A stretch of 64,000 nucleotides of DNA from Nitrospirota bacterium (GCA_027314645.1 DAHVAL010000009.1:1-64000), one strand, 5' to 3'; positions 40,941-49,828 are shown, counted from the stretch's first letter. Notes: generated by a model not told the origin, from the letters alone. Made by a program: numbers and translations.

Positions 40941-41848
40941 GCCGATATTCTTCGATCAGGATCGGCGGCCCCGTCTCGCGAGTCGTGTCCGTGACCTCCA
41001 GGTCGGATGTGGAGGAGGTCTTTTCCTGGCTGGCGCGAGGATTAGTCCCCGGTCCGATTTTTTTCGTCGGACGTGGAAGCAATATCCTCTTTCCCGACAA
41101 GGGACTCGAGGGGACGCTGGTCCGATTCGAGTCCGGAGTGTCGGGTTCGGCCTCCCGCTGGAATGATGACACAGAGGTTTTTGTGGAAGCCGGATTCCCT
41201 TTGCCCGCCTTGGCTCGCGAGGCAACGAGAAGAGGGGTCGCCGGCTTCGAGTTCCTTGCCGGCATCCCCGGTACGGTCGGAGGGGCGGCGGTCATGAACG
41301 CCGGTGCGGGGGGAAAGGACTGGGCAGGTATCTGCAAAAGCGTGACGGTCATGACCCCATTGGGGGAAGTGCGCACGCTGTCCGAAGGACAAATGGGATA
41401 CGGCTACAGGAGGTCCATTCTGACCTCTTCCGGCAGTGGGCAAGGGCCGAAGGGGGGGGCGGCGGACCTTCCGGCAGGAACGGTTGTATTGAGCGCGGTG
41501 CTTCGCGGAACGGCGGGGTCCCCTGATCACTGCCAGGAGCTTCTTTTCCGCCACCTCGAATACCGAAGGAGAACCCAGCCCCTCGAAGATCCAAGCCTAG
41601 GATCGGTCTTCCGAAACCCCGCTGATGCTCCTGATGGCTATACGGCCGGACGCCTGATCGAAGAAACGGGCTTGAAAGGGGAAGCTCGCGGGGGGGTGAT
41701 GGTGTCTCCAAGACATGCGAACTTTTTTATCAATACCGGCCCAGGACGTGCGGTGGAATTCCTGGAGCTTCTCGATCATGTGATCTCGCGCGTCAAGGAG
41801 CGATGGCAGATTGCGTTAGAACCTGAGGTGAGAGTGTGGAACGCGTAA
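40889..41848 (+). CDS. murB: UDP-N-acetylenolpyruvoylglucosamine reductase MurB
   Basis: A 319-aa FAD-dependent reductase. FAD-binding segments are FFVGRGSNILFPD and LAGIPGTVGGAAVMNAGA; the catalytic serine lies in LGSVFRNP (type I/II-like GS.F.NP) and the final Glu in ALEPEVRV. MYGYRxS-type residues appear as GYGYRRSIL. GTG 40889 starts within murC. It makes UDP-MurNAc from the MurA product; murA is not in the window. Confidence 0.94.
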   Translation: MAAGFSCLPRVRSSERLSRYSSIRIGGPVSRVVSVTSRSDVEEVFSWLARGLVPGPIFFVGRGSNILFPDKGLEGTLVRFESGVSGSASRWNDDTEVFVEAGFPLPALAREATRRGVAGFEFLAGIPGTVGGAAVMNAGAGGKDWAGICKSVTVMTPLGEVRTLSEGQMGYGYRRSILTSSGSGQGPKGGAADLPAGTVVLSAVLRGTAGSPDHCQELLFRHLEYRRRTQPLEDPSLGSVFRNPADAPDGYTAGRLIEETGLKGEARGGVMVSPRHANFFINTGPGRAVEFLELLDHVISRVKERWQIALEPEVRVWNA

Positions 41849-42813
41849 CACAGTCCATGGTTCGTGAAAAAGGGATCAACAGGATTGCCGTCCTTTGCGG
41901 CGGGGAATCCCAGGAAGCTCAGGTATCGAGGATCTCTTCAAGGGCCGTCACGGACGCCCTTTCGAAGGGGGAATTCCTCGTCCGGGAGTTTGAGGCGGAC
42001 AGGACGCTTGCGACCGGCCTTCTGGATTTTGCTCCAGACGTGGCCTTCCTCGCGACCCATGGCGGGATTGGCGAGGATGGAACTCTTCAAGGGTTTTTGG
42101 AAACATTGAAAATTCCCTATACCGGGTCCGGGGTCTTAGGGTCTGCGATTGGGATGTCCAAGATGCGGTCCCGTGCCTTGTTTCGGGAAAGGGGATTGGC
42201 GGTTCCGTTGACCTATGCCCATCGGATGGGAACCACCTTTCACCGCGACAACGTCTCCTTTGACCCGCCCTATATGGTCAAGCCGGAATCCGCTGGGTCC
42301 TCGATCGGGGTCCGCCGGATCGAGGGCCGGGAAGATCTTCTTGACGCGGTGAACGAGGCCGGGCTCTATTCCTCGTGGGTCCTTGTGGAACAATGCATTC
42401 CGGGACGGGAAGTTCAGTCCGCAGTCCTGTCCAATCGCTTCCTTGGCGCGATCGAAATTATTCCCGAAAAAAGCGAGCCTTTTTATACCTATAACTCGAA
42501 GTATGCTCCCGGCGGCTCCCGTCACATATGCCCCGCCCCCCTCTCCAAGGGCCTGTGGGAAGATCTTGGCGAAACCACCCTTGAGGCCCATCGGGTTCTC
42601 GAACTTCGGGGATGCAGCCGCCTCGACACTATTCTAAATGAAGAGGGTGTGTTCGTTGTCCTGGAGATCAATACCCTTCCCGGACTGACGCCTACGTCTC
42701 TCCTTCCGGAAATCGCGGCTCACGCGGGGCTTTCCTTTACGGACCTTCTTTTGGAGCTTCTCTGGACAGCCCGTCTTGATGGCGACCGGCCCGCAGTCCA
42801 CGCTGGACTCTGA
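41836..42813 (+). CDS. ddl: D-alanine--D-alanine ligase
   Basis: A 325-aa ATP-grasp ligase. CGGESQEAQVSRISS (family usually GG-x-S-x-E), THGGIGEDGTLQGFLE, YTGSGVLGSAIGMSK, MVKPESAGSSIGV and LEINTLPGLTPTSLLPE are all present, the last giving metal and substrate ligands. GTG 41836 overlaps murB by 13 bases; a Met at residue 9 is an alternative start. It supplies D-Ala-D-Ala to MurF. Confidence 0.95.
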   Translation: MERVTQSMVREKGINRIAVLCGGESQEAQVSRISSRAVTDALSKGEFLVREFEADRTLATGLLDFAPDVAFLATHGGIGEDGTLQGFLETLKIPYTGSGVLGSAIGMSKMRSRALFRERGLAVPLTYAHRMGTTFHRDNVSFDPPYMVKPESAGSSIGVRRIEGREDLLDAVNEAGLYSSWVLVEQCIPGREVQSAVLSNRFLGAIEIIPEKSEPFYTYNSKYAPGGSRHICPAPLSKGLWEDLGETTLEAHRVLELRGCSRLDTILNEEGVFVVLEINTLPGLTPTSLLPEIAAHAGLSFTDLLLELLWTARLDGDRPAVHAGL

Positions 42814-43652
42814 TGGCCGCATCCGAACCCAAATCTGGGCGTGCGTTCCTCTTTCGGCCCGGCTCTGGAAGGTATTACCTGCTCGTTCTCTTTTGGATCA
42901 TCTGGGGGTGGATGTTTCTCCTTGGCCTCCCCCCGGTTCCCTTCAAATCGATTCACACCACGATCGTGGGTCCGCCTGTCATCGACTCTGAATTGGTCGA
43001 GGGATGGGTGGCAGGAATTCCTTTCCGCACCTTTCCGTTTCTCGACCAGAACCTCCTCGAGACTCTGAAAATCAATCATCCATGGATCGAGTCCGTGAGT
43101 GAAAAAAAAGTGCCGGGCCTGGGGCGCGCCGTGCTGGTGAAAGTGTGGTCGCCGATAGCGATCCTTCGTCCCGCCTACGGGCTCCTGGGCTTTGGGTCGC
43201 CCGCCCCCAAGGCACGGCCGGACCGGGTCTCTTTTTTGACCAATCAGGGACTCTCCCTGTTGGGAAATCCCTTCCCAGGCTCTGGGACCCTGCCTCAGGT
43301 CATTCTGAAATCCCCCATGACGCGGGAGGTGGGACGTCGGCTGGTTAAAACGATTCAGACCGTCCAGGCCTGCAGGGGGAATGGCGCTCCGGACGGCCGT
43401 TGGTACAGTCTCAACGGCCCCCATGAAATCCGTTTTTATCCCGGCCACAACCTCCCGGTCCTTTTGTTGGGCACCGACCTCGGCTGCGCCCCATTCAAGC
43501 TTTTTCGTTCTTTCATGGAAAGGTCCAGCGAGCTGTCTCCCGGCCGGATGCCGGAAGGAATCGACCTGAGATTTTCTGGAATGCTTCTTTTAAGACCGAC
43601 TTTGGATCCTGCCCCTCCTTTGTCCCCTCCCAAAATTTCTGTCCGTTCCTGA
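42813..43652 (+). CDS. ftsQ: Cell division protein FtsQ (divergent)
   Basis: A 279-aa protein with one membrane helix (about residues 21-40), then a POTRA-like part containing FKSIHTTIVG and HPWIESVSEKKV, and a beta domain with RPDRVSFLTNQGLSLLG. Sequence is divergent from E. coli FtsQ, but size, topology and place between ddl and ftsA fit. ATG 42813 overlaps the ddl stop as TGATG. It recruits FtsL and later divisome proteins. Confidence 0.82.
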   Translation: MAASEPKSGRAFLFRPGSGRYYLLVLFWIIWGWMFLLGLPPVPFKSIHTTIVGPPVIDSELVEGWVAGIPFRTFPFLDQNLLETLKINHPWIESVSEKKVPGLGRAVLVKVWSPIAILRPAYGLLGFGSPAPKARPDRVSFLTNQGLSLLGNPFPGSGTLPQVILKSPMTREVGRRLVKTIQTVQACRGNGAPDGRWYSLNGPHEIRFYPGHNLPVLLLGTDLGCAPFKLFRSFMERSSELSPGRMPEGIDLRFSGMLLLRPTLDPAPPLSPPKISVRS

Positions 43653-43675
43653 CAACTTCCTTACCTTCATCGATG

Positions 43676-43704
43676 TTGAGACACATTGCGTGATGTGCGA
43701 AAAT
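43676..43704 (+). promoter_or_regulatory. Candidate promoter before ftsA
   Basis: TTGAGA (43676-43681), 17-base spacer, GAAAAT (43699-43704), 61 bases before the ATG. The spacer contains the repeat CACAT...ATGTG (43682-43697). Confidence 0.4.
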
Positions 43705-43765
43705 GGGCAAGCTCCGGAATCAGTAGGTCCGGAAGATCCATGATGAGGGGAGACAGAGGCAATCG

Positions 43766-45052
43766 ATGACAGAACAGCCTATTTTCGCAGCAATTGATTT
43801 GGGGTCCACGAAGGTGTGCGCCGTTCTGGGCCAGGCCCTCGATGAGGACCGGTTGGAAATCGTGGGGATCGGGACGGCATCGACACAAAGCGGAATTCGG
43901 AACGGGACCATTGTGGATGTCCAGCATACGGTGTCCGCCATCCGGAAAGCGGTGGACATGGCGGCCCGAAAGGCGAACTGTCAGGTGACGCGGGTGGTGG
44001 TCGGATTTGCCGGAGGGGAGATCGAGGGACAAGACCAGAGAGTGATGATCGCTCTCAAGGATCGTGAAGTCATGGCCACCGATATCGACCGGATCCTTCA
44101 GGAAGCGCGCACAATGATGGGGTGTTCGTCATCGGAACTCCTGCACACGATTCCCAAGACCTACAAGATTGACGAGCAAGGCGGCATCGTGAATCCCATC
44201 GGGATGGTCGGCGCGCGTTTAGAAGCTCTGGTCCATGTCGTCAGGGGATCGGACATGGTGCTTGCAAACCTTAAACGGAGCGTTGAACGGGCTGGATTGA
44301 CCGTCCGTGACGGGGACCTCATCCTTCAGCCTCTCGCCAGCGCCCGGGCCGTTCTTACGGAGGACGACAAGGAACTCGGCGTATGCGTTGTTGACATCGG
44401 AGGCGGAACGACCACGATGGTCCTGTATCAGAATGGGGCCCTGTGCGGGGTTCGGGTGATTCCTCTGGGGGGAACCGCGATGACAAAGGATCTGGCTGCG
44501 GTCATGAGAATCTCCCAATCCGATGCGGAGCGGATCAAAAAGGAAGTCTTTTCTTTGCCAGGGACCTTCCCGGCGACGGATGCCCCGGAAAATGAGGCGA
44601 GCCATTCAAGCCCGGTTCTTGAGGACCCTCCCCACTCCGGAGGGAGGCGGGCCCAGGTCAAGGAAGTCGTGGAGGCCCGGCTGGAAGAAATCTTGACGAG
44701 AGTCAAGGGCGAACTTGAACGCATGCGCCAGAGCACGTATCTTGCGAGAGGGGTGGTCCTGGTCGGGGGGATTGCCCGCATGCCGGACATCGTTCCCTTT
44801 GCGGAGAAAATATTTGACATGCCCGTTTCCGTGGGTGAGGTGGGCTCCCGAGTCCAGGGGTTGGTCGATCAGGTGGCCTCTCCGGAGTTTGCCTCCGCGG
44901 TTGGCCTGCTCTATTTTGCGCGGGATCAATGGGCTCCCGGAGAAATTTCCCGACGCAACGGCTTTGTGTCCGAACAGCCCCAAGAATCGCTAAAAAGGGC
45001 GGTTCCTTCCTCCGGGATAAGGGTCTGGAAATGGCTCAAGGATATTATCTGA
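43766..45052 (+). CDS. ftsA: Cell division protein FtsA
   Basis: A 428-aa actin-like protein that anchors FtsZ to the membrane. Phosphate 1 is FAAIDLGSTKVCAVLG, the 1C domain follows, phosphate 2 is VVDIGGGTTTMVLY, and adenosine binding is VLVGGIARMPDI. An insertion rich in Pro, Ser and Glu (near residues 272-295) is unusual. The C-terminus ends in an amphipathic RVWKWLKDII helix, the membrane target sequence. A 113-base gap with a promoter separates it from ftsQ. Confidence 0.95.
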   Translation: MTEQPIFAAIDLGSTKVCAVLGQALDEDRLEIVGIGTASTQSGIRNGTIVDVQHTVSAIRKAVDMAARKANCQVTRVVVGFAGGEIEGQDQRVMIALKDREVMATDIDRILQEARTMMGCSSSELLHTIPKTYKIDEQGGIVNPIGMVGARLEALVHVVRGSDMVLANLKRSVERAGLTVRDGDLILQPLASARAVLTEDDKELGVCVVDIGGGTTTMVLYQNGALCGVRVIPLGGTAMTKDLAAVMRISQSDAERIKKEVFSLPGTFPATDAPENEASHSSPVLEDPPHSGGRRAQVKEVVEARLEEILTRVKGELERMRQSTYLARGVVLVGGIARMPDIVPFAEKIFDMPVSVGEVGSRVQGLVDQVASPEFASAVGLLYFARDQWAPGEISRRNGFVSEQPQESLKRAVPSSGIRVWKWLKDII

Positions 45053-45114
45053 GGGACATTTTCGCTGTGTTGTTCCCGGACTCCTCGGGACCTTGTGTGA
45101 ATAGCGTGGACGGT

Positions 45115-45130
45115 TCTCGTGTTCACGAGA
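45115..45130. repeat. Perfect inverted repeat between ftsA and ftsZ
   Basis: TCTCGTG-TT-CACGAGA, seven-base arms with a two-base centre, in the 211-base ftsA-ftsZ gap, 134 bases before ftsZ. It is a candidate regulatory site for ftsZ. The rest of the gap shows no convincing gene. Confidence 0.45.
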
Positions 45131-45263
45131 GTGTGGGGAAACGGGTCCGGTTCTTTTTCGGGTGTGGCCATGGCCGTGGCATTCTTAAAAGGACCCCGCT
45201 CCAAAAGACGGCCTAAACGATCCTCCCCTATCCGGAGCCTTTGCGCTCCCTGGAGAAGTGATC

Positions 45264-46436
45264 ATGGATTCAGAATGGGGCGAGGAGCCCTTGATCGACT
45301 ATAAACAGTCCGGAATTCTCGGGGCGCGGATCCTGGTGATCGGGGTTGGTGGCGGGGGATGCAACGCCATTCATTCCATGATCATGTCGGACTTGACGGG
45401 GGTCGAGTTTGTCGCTGTCAACACGGACGTCCAAGCGCTCAACCGGATCGATGCCCACAGGGTTCAGATAGGAAGTGCCGTGAGCCGGGGCCTGGGGGCC
45501 GGAGCAAACCCGGAGGTCGGGCGACGATCCGCTCTTGAAGACATCGAGAAAATCCGGGGGGTGGTGTCGGGGGCGGACATGGTTTTTGTGACGGCGGGGA
45601 TGGGGGGTGGAACCGGAACCGGGGCCGCTCCCGTCATTGCCCAAGTGGCTCGGGAAAGCGGCATTCTTACGGTTGCGGTCGTCACCACCCCGTTCGGGTT
45701 TGAAGGGCCGAAGAGGAGCAGAAATGCGGAAGAGGGGTTACGCGAGCTGCGCCGCTTTACCGATACCCTGATCGTCATTCCGAACGACCGATTGGAGTCG
45801 GTGGTCGATCGGGGGACCCCCCTCATCGATGCCTTTAAAAAGGCGGACGACGTTCTTCGGCAGGGAGTTCAAGGGATCTCAGACATCATTACCCGACCTG
45901 GACTGATCAACCTTGATTTTGCGGACGTTAAGACAACGATGGCCAACATGGGACGCGCCGTCATGGGGATCGGAACGGCATCAGGCCCCGAAAGGGCGCT
46001 TCTTGCCGCACGATCGGCGATCAATAGCCCTCTCCTTGAAGACAGCTCGATTCGCGGGGCAAAGGGAATCCTGGTGAACTTCAGAGGGGGATCGGACATG
46101 ACCTTGAATGAAATTACAGGAGCTTCGCGTCTGATCGAGGAAGAGGCAGAAAAAGGATCGGCAAACCTGATCTTTGGAACAGTCGTGGAAGACCATCCCA
46201 TGGAGGAGATCCATATTACCGTGATCGCGACGGGATTCGATCTTCCTTCCGAGCGCAAGGGGGAATCCGAGGAGTCCTCCTCTCAGGAGATTCCGGACGA
46301 CTCCCAGGAAGAAATTCCCGCCTATCTGAGGCGGCAGGGACGGCCGTTCCATCGTGAGGCTCCCTCCGCGGAACCGGCGATTCACGAAGTCGACTCGGAG
46401 CGCCCTGCAATTTGGAGAAAACGGGGAGACGGGTGA
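45264..46436 (+). CDS. ftsZ: Cell division GTPase FtsZ
   Basis: A 390-aa tubulin-like GTPase. VGGGGCNAIHSMI, FVTAGMGGGTGTGAAPVIA (tubulin signature), NEVIPNDRLE-type segment and NLDFADVKTTMANMG (T7 loop) are all intact. The tail EIPAYLRRQGRPF is the conserved C-terminal peptide bound by FtsA, but it is followed by about 28 further residues, longer than usual. ATG 45264 follows TGGAGAAGTGATC. It overlaps pgeF by one base. Confidence 0.97.
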   Translation: MDSEWGEEPLIDYKQSGILGARILVIGVGGGGCNAIHSMIMSDLTGVEFVAVNTDVQALNRIDAHRVQIGSAVSRGLGAGANPEVGRRSALEDIEKIRGVVSGADMVFVTAGMGGGTGTGAAPVIAQVARESGILTVAVVTTPFGFEGPKRSRNAEEGLRELRRFTDTLIVIPNDRLESVVDRGTPLIDAFKKADDVLRQGVQGISDIITRPGLINLDFADVKTTMANMGRAVMGIGTASGPERALLAARSAINSPLLEDSSIRGAKGILVNFRGGSDMTLNEITGASRLIEEEAEKGSANLIFGTVVEDHPMEEIHITVIATGFDLPSERKGESEESSSQEIPDDSQEEIPAYLRRQGRPFHREAPSAEPAIHEVDSERPAIWRKRGDG

Positions 46437-47092
46437 TGTTCCTTCATCACCCCATGTTGAGGGCGATGGGGATCGATCATGGCTTCGGAACCCTTCAAAG
46501 CCTCCCAAGGCCCGGCTGCTCCACCCTCCGGCAAGTCCATGGAACGGACATTTTGGTTCGCTCCCGACCTCGACCTGGGCGCATGGAGGAGTCCGGGGAC
46601 GGTCTGATCGCCTCCGAGGCCGGAGTCGAAGTGGGGGTTTGGACCGCTGACTGCCTTCCGGTGCTCGTGTCAACGGAGTCCGGCTCCCATGTCGGTGCGT
46701 TCCATGCGGGATGGCGTGGAGCCGCAGCGGGGATCGCCCTGAAAGGACTCCGGAGGATGATGGACGAATGGGGTCTTCACTCGGCGTCTTTTAGGGTTGT
46801 TCTGGGCCCCGCCATCGGACCCTGCTGTTATGAGGTCGGCCGCGATGTTTGGGAGGCCGTCCGGACCACGACGTCGGATTTTCGCCCGGGGAACGAAGCC
46901 ACGCTCGATCTCTGGGATCTCGTGACCCATCAGCTTCTCTCTGCAGGGGTCCCGGCTGGTCACATCGGTCGGATCTCCCTTTGTACACGATGCCATCCCG
47001 AGCTTTTCTATTCTCATCGGGGATGGGGACCGAAAAGAGAGGGGCGGTCCATGCTAAACTACATCCGTTCGACAGGTCATGATCGCACATAA
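46436..47092 (+). CDS. pgeF: Polyphenol oxidase-fold protein YfiH/PgeF
   Basis: A 218-aa protein of the multicopper-polyphenol-oxidase-like (DUF152) family. Zinc/active-site residues appear in LRQVHGTDIL, VWTADCLPVLV, AFHAGWRGAAAGI and LGPAIGPCCYEVG. In E. coli the homologue edits wrongly incorporated L-Ser in cell-wall precursors. ATG 46436 overlaps the ftsZ stop (TGATG) behind GGGGAG. It overlaps yggS by 14 bases. Confidence 0.92.
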   Translation: MFLHHPMLRAMGIDHGFGTLQSLPRPGCSTLRQVHGTDILVRSRPRPGRMEESGDGLIASEAGVEVGVWTADCLPVLVSTESGSHVGAFHAGWRGAAAGIALKGLRRMMDEWGLHSASFRVVLGPAIGPCCYEVGRDVWEAVRTTTSDFRPGNEATLDLWDLVTHQLLSAGVPAGHIGRISLCTRCHPELFYSHRGWGPKREGRSMLNYIRSTGHDRT

Positions 47093-47774
47093 TGTCCTGA
47101 CCGTTCGGGCCCGCATCGCGGAGGTTGCAAAGAAGGCTGGAAGGACGGATTGTCCCCGGCTTGTTGGGGTGACAAAAACCCGTCCGGTAGAGGATGTTCG
47201 TGAGGTCATTCGCGCGGGTATTTTCCATCTCGCTGAAAACAGGTGGGCGGAATGGGACCAAAAAGCCAAGGACCTCGGGGAAATCCCTGAAACCCCGATT
47301 TCGTGGCATTTTATCGGAGCCATTCAAGGGCGGTCACTTCGGCGATATTACCGGCCCCTTTTCCGAATAGATTCACTGGACAGTGTCGCCCATGCCGCTC
47401 TTATTTCGGACCTCTCACGAAATCATGGAACAAGCCAGGATGTTCTCATAGAAGTCAACGCGACCCGGGAACGTGGGCGGTCCGGCTTTCTTCCGGAAGA
47501 TCTCGATGCGGGATTGGGCCGAATCTCTCCGCTTCCGGGAGTGCGGGTCCGAGGGCTGATGGTCATGGGGCCGGTTCCCGACCCTTCGGGATCGAAGGAC
47601 CACGTTCGAAGGGTCTTTGAGGACGCCCATGACCTGTGGGGACGTTTGAAAATGGCATGGCCCTTCCTCGAGGAGCTGTCCATGGGGATGTCTCAGGATT
47701 TCGAGGAAGGAATTCTTTGCGGAGCGACTGAAGTGCGTATTGGGCGATTACTTTTTGAGGAAGGATCCCCGTGA
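47079..47774 (+). CDS. PLP homeostasis protein (YggS/PLPBP family)
   Basis: A 231-aa alanine-racemase-fold protein without the C-terminal racemase domain. The PLP lysine lies in RLVGVTKTRPVEDV, followed by LAENRWAEW, SWHFIGAIQGR and LSMGMSQDFEEGILCGATEVRIG, all family blocks. Two changes stand out: GENR/Y is AENR and the middle is shorter than in E. coli YggS. It is the usual dcw-adjacent neighbour of proC and yggT. Confidence 0.92.
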   Translation: MIAHNVLTVRARIAEVAKKAGRTDCPRLVGVTKTRPVEDVREVIRAGIFHLAENRWAEWDQKAKDLGEIPETPISWHFIGAIQGRSLRRYYRPLFRIDSLDSVAHAALISDLSRNHGTSQDVLIEVNATRERGRSGFLPEDLDAGLGRISPLPGVRVRGLMVMGPVPDPSGSKDHVRRVFEDAHDLWGRLKMAWPFLEELSMGMSQDFEEGILCGATEVRIGRLLFEEGSP

Positions 47775-48673
47775 GCGACGCTCGGAAATCGGGAAAGAAG
47801 AACGCTAAAATCGGAGCCTCCGGCCTCCACCTCTCGACCCACGAAATCCCATCGAAAATTTGGGTGGTCGGGGGAGGACAGATGGGAGGCGTGATCGTTC
47901 GTCAGCTGATGGCGAACCGCAGCGGCATGCGGCCGAAGGTGAGCGTCGCCGATCCCAATCCGGACGTGCTGAAGGCGATGAAACTCGAGGAGGTCGAGGT
48001 CGATATGTCCCTTTCCTCCCTGATGAAAAAAGAGGGAAAACCCGACATGGTTGTCCTTGCAGTCAAGCCGGGGATCTTCACAAAACAGGACTCCGAGCTA
48101 TCAGAATCCTTGGCCTGTCTTCCGCAGGGGGTTCTGGGCGTTTCTGTCATGGCGGGGGTGTCCATTAAACAGCTCAGGGACAAAGGGCCGAACCTCCGGT
48201 GGGTACGGGCAATGACAAATTTGGCGCTGTCGGCCGGAAAGGGAATGACGCTCCTCGCCGCCTCACAGGACGTCAGCCACGGGCAGCAGACATATGTATA
48301 TGGACTTTTTTCGGGGATGGGAAGGGCGTTATGGCTTCCTGAGGAGTCTTTCGACGCCGCGACCGCGCTTGCGGGGTCGGGACCCGGAATTCTCGCATTG
48401 ATTGCCGAAGCTCTGGCCGATGGAGGCGTTCGGGAAGGATTGTCCCGGGAAACCGCCACGCTTCTCGCTTCTTGGGCCTTGCTCGGAACGGGGGCTCTTT
48501 TAGCCGAGCGGGGAAACTTGCCGGAATTGTTGAAAGCCCGGGTTGCTTCACCGTCCGGCACGACGATCGAAGGGTTGGCCACCCTTGAACGTCTGGGAGT
48601 CCGCGGTGCCATCATTGATGCCGTCAGGGCCATGGCCGCGCGGTCGCGGGAAATCTCACACAGCGTCTTCTAA
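47771..48673 (+). CDS. proC: Pyrroline-5-carboxylate reductase
   Basis: A 300-aa NAD(P)H enzyme making proline. An N-terminal extension of about 33 residues precedes the Rossmann segment KIWVVGGGQMGGVIV. VKPGIFTK and VSVMAGVSIKQL follow, then WVRAMTNLALSAGKGMT, ALAGSGPGILALI and the signature ASPSGTTIEGLATLE near the C-terminus. GTG 47771 overlaps the yggS stop by four bases. Its TAA is in the same reading frame as the next gene. Confidence 0.93.
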   Translation: MSDARKSGKKNAKIGASGLHLSTHEIPSKIWVVGGGQMGGVIVRQLMANRSGMRPKVSVADPNPDVLKAMKLEEVEVDMSLSSLMKKEGKPDMVVLAVKPGIFTKQDSELSESLACLPQGVLGVSVMAGVSIKQLRDKGPNLRWVRAMTNLALSAGKGMTLLAASQDVSHGQQTYVYGLFSGMGRALWLPEESFDAATALAGSGPGILALIAEALADGGVREGLSRETATLLASWALLGTGALLAERGNLPELLKARVASPSGTTIEGLATLERLGVRGAIIDAVRAMAARSREISHSVF

Positions 48674-48688
48674 AGGAAGGAGGACTCC

Positions 48689-48925
48689 ATCCGTCTGTTC
48701 AACACCATCCTGAATTTGTTTACATGGATCGTCATCATTCGTGCCCTGATCTCCTGGGTGAACCCAGATCCCCACAATCCCATTGTTCGGTTTATGGATT
48801 ACGTGACGGAACCCTTTCTGGCTCCGATCCGCCGTCTCGTTCCTCCGGAAAAGTTGGGAGGCATTGATATCTCACCCTTGATCCTCATCTTCATCATCCA
48901 GGTGATCCAGCGATTTGTCTATTGA
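48689..48925 (+). CDS. yggT: YggT-family membrane protein, apparent non-ATG start
   Basis: A protein of about 78 aa with two membrane helices and the family block RALISWVNPDPHNPIVRFM followed by VTEPFLAPIRRLVPP. Full family length requires translation from before residue TTG 48716. In frame after the proC TAA there is no ATG, GTG or TTG until 48716. AAGGAAGGAGG (48673-48683) stands five bases before an ATC codon at 48689 and eleven before CTG 48695. The start at 48689 is therefore given as likely; TTG 48716 would cut the first helix and has no ribosome site. YggT proteins work in osmotic or division-related membrane functions. Confidence 0.8.
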   Translation: MRLFNTILNLFTWIVIIRALISWVNPDPHNPIVRFMDYVTEPFLAPIRRLVPPEKLGGIDISPLILIFIIQVIQRFVY

Positions 48926-48972
48926 TTGCAGAGGCGCTCCAGAACCCTGCCGTCCAGGAGAAAGGTGATCGA

Positions 48973-49497
48973 ATGCTTGACCATACAAAGCTCAATGATC
49001 TTCGGGGGAGAGAATTTTCAAGGGGTTTCCGGGGGTATTCAGCCGGAGAAGTGGACGAATTCATCGAGGAGCTCCTGTCCGGAGCCGCCCAATTGATTGA
49101 TTTGGTGTCCCTCCTGACCCAACAGCTCAAGGGCTTGGAACAGGATAAGGATGAGGTGAGGAGGCGGGAGGAACAGCTTTCCGCCACGTTGGTCTTGGCT
49201 CAAACGACGGCCGAAGAATGGAAAAAAGTGGCCAAGAAAGATGCGGAGAACCTTCTTCAAGATGCCCAACGAGCGGCGGAGGAGATTCTGAAGCGGGCCA
49301 AAAGCGACTCGGATGAGATGCTCCGGCAAGCACAGGGACGAATGCGGGATTTGGAGGAGTCACGGTCCCGTCTTGGGCATGACATCTCTCTTAAAATCGC
49401 TCGCCTCAAGGGAGAGCTGGGCTCCATGAAGGAGTCCATGGACCGATGGGAAGAGGAGGCCTCTGAAATCGGGGACCATTCGGGTGGGAAGACATAA
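48973..49497 (+). CDS. divIVA: DivIVA-like coiled-coil protein
   Basis: A 174-aa protein. The N-terminal DivIVA block is REFSRGFRGYSAGEVDEFI, close to the family F-x3-x-RGY-x3-EVD-x-FL pattern. Two coiled-coil stretches follow: about residues 35-100 and 110-165, rich in Glu, Lys, Arg and Ala. It probably binds curved membrane and guides division or growth proteins. ATG 48973 follows AGAAAGGTGATCGA. It overlaps the DUF167 gene by 14 bases. Confidence 0.88.
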   Translation: MLDHTKLNDLRGREFSRGFRGYSAGEVDEFIEELLSGAAQLIDLVSLLTQQLKGLEQDKDEVRRREEQLSATLVLAQTTAEEWKKVAKKDAENLLQDAQRAAEEILKRAKSDSDEMLRQAQGRMRDLEESRSRLGHDISLKIARLKGELGSMKESMDRWEEEASEIGDHSGGKT

Positions 49498-49828
49498 AGG
49501 GAAAGCCCTTCACACCTCCCAAGGGAGAGCCATCAAGGATCACGCGGATTGGACCTTTGAACTTCATGTTCGTCCCGGACACCCCAAGGTGATGCTCAAG
49601 AAATCGGAGACCGGGTGGGTCCTCGGAGTTCGGGAACAGCCCAGGGACGGAATGGCAAACAGGGGGGTTCTCCGGGTCCTCGCCGACATTTTGGGGGTGC
49701 CCGTTTCCACCCTCTCGATCCTTCGGGGAGAGTCCAGCCGGATCAAGCGGATCGAAGTGGCCGGGTTGGCCCCTGAGGAAGGGGTCAGAAGGCTTGAAGT
49801 CTTTCTCAAAAAATCCGTAGGCCAGTAA
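49484..49828 (+). CDS. DUF167 (YggU-like) protein
   Basis: A 114-aa protein with the DUF167 pattern: FELHVRPGHPKVMLKKSE, WVLGVREQPRDGMANRGVLRVLADILGVP and the IVRGxxSRxK-type segment LRGESSRIKRIEV. Its function is unknown; it commonly follows yggT. GTG 49484 starts within divIVA. It ends the dcw-linked run of plus-strand genes. Confidence 0.88.
   Translation: MGRHKGKALHTSQGRAIKDHADWTFELHVRPGHPKVMLKKSETGWVLGVREQPRDGMANRGVLRVLADILGVPVSTLSILRGESSRIKRIEVAGLAPEEGVRRLEVFLKKSVGQ

Noticed and set aside
44929-45216. Plus-strand frames across the ftsA-ftsZ gap
   Set aside because: Composition is not protein-like and the inverted repeat lies inside them.
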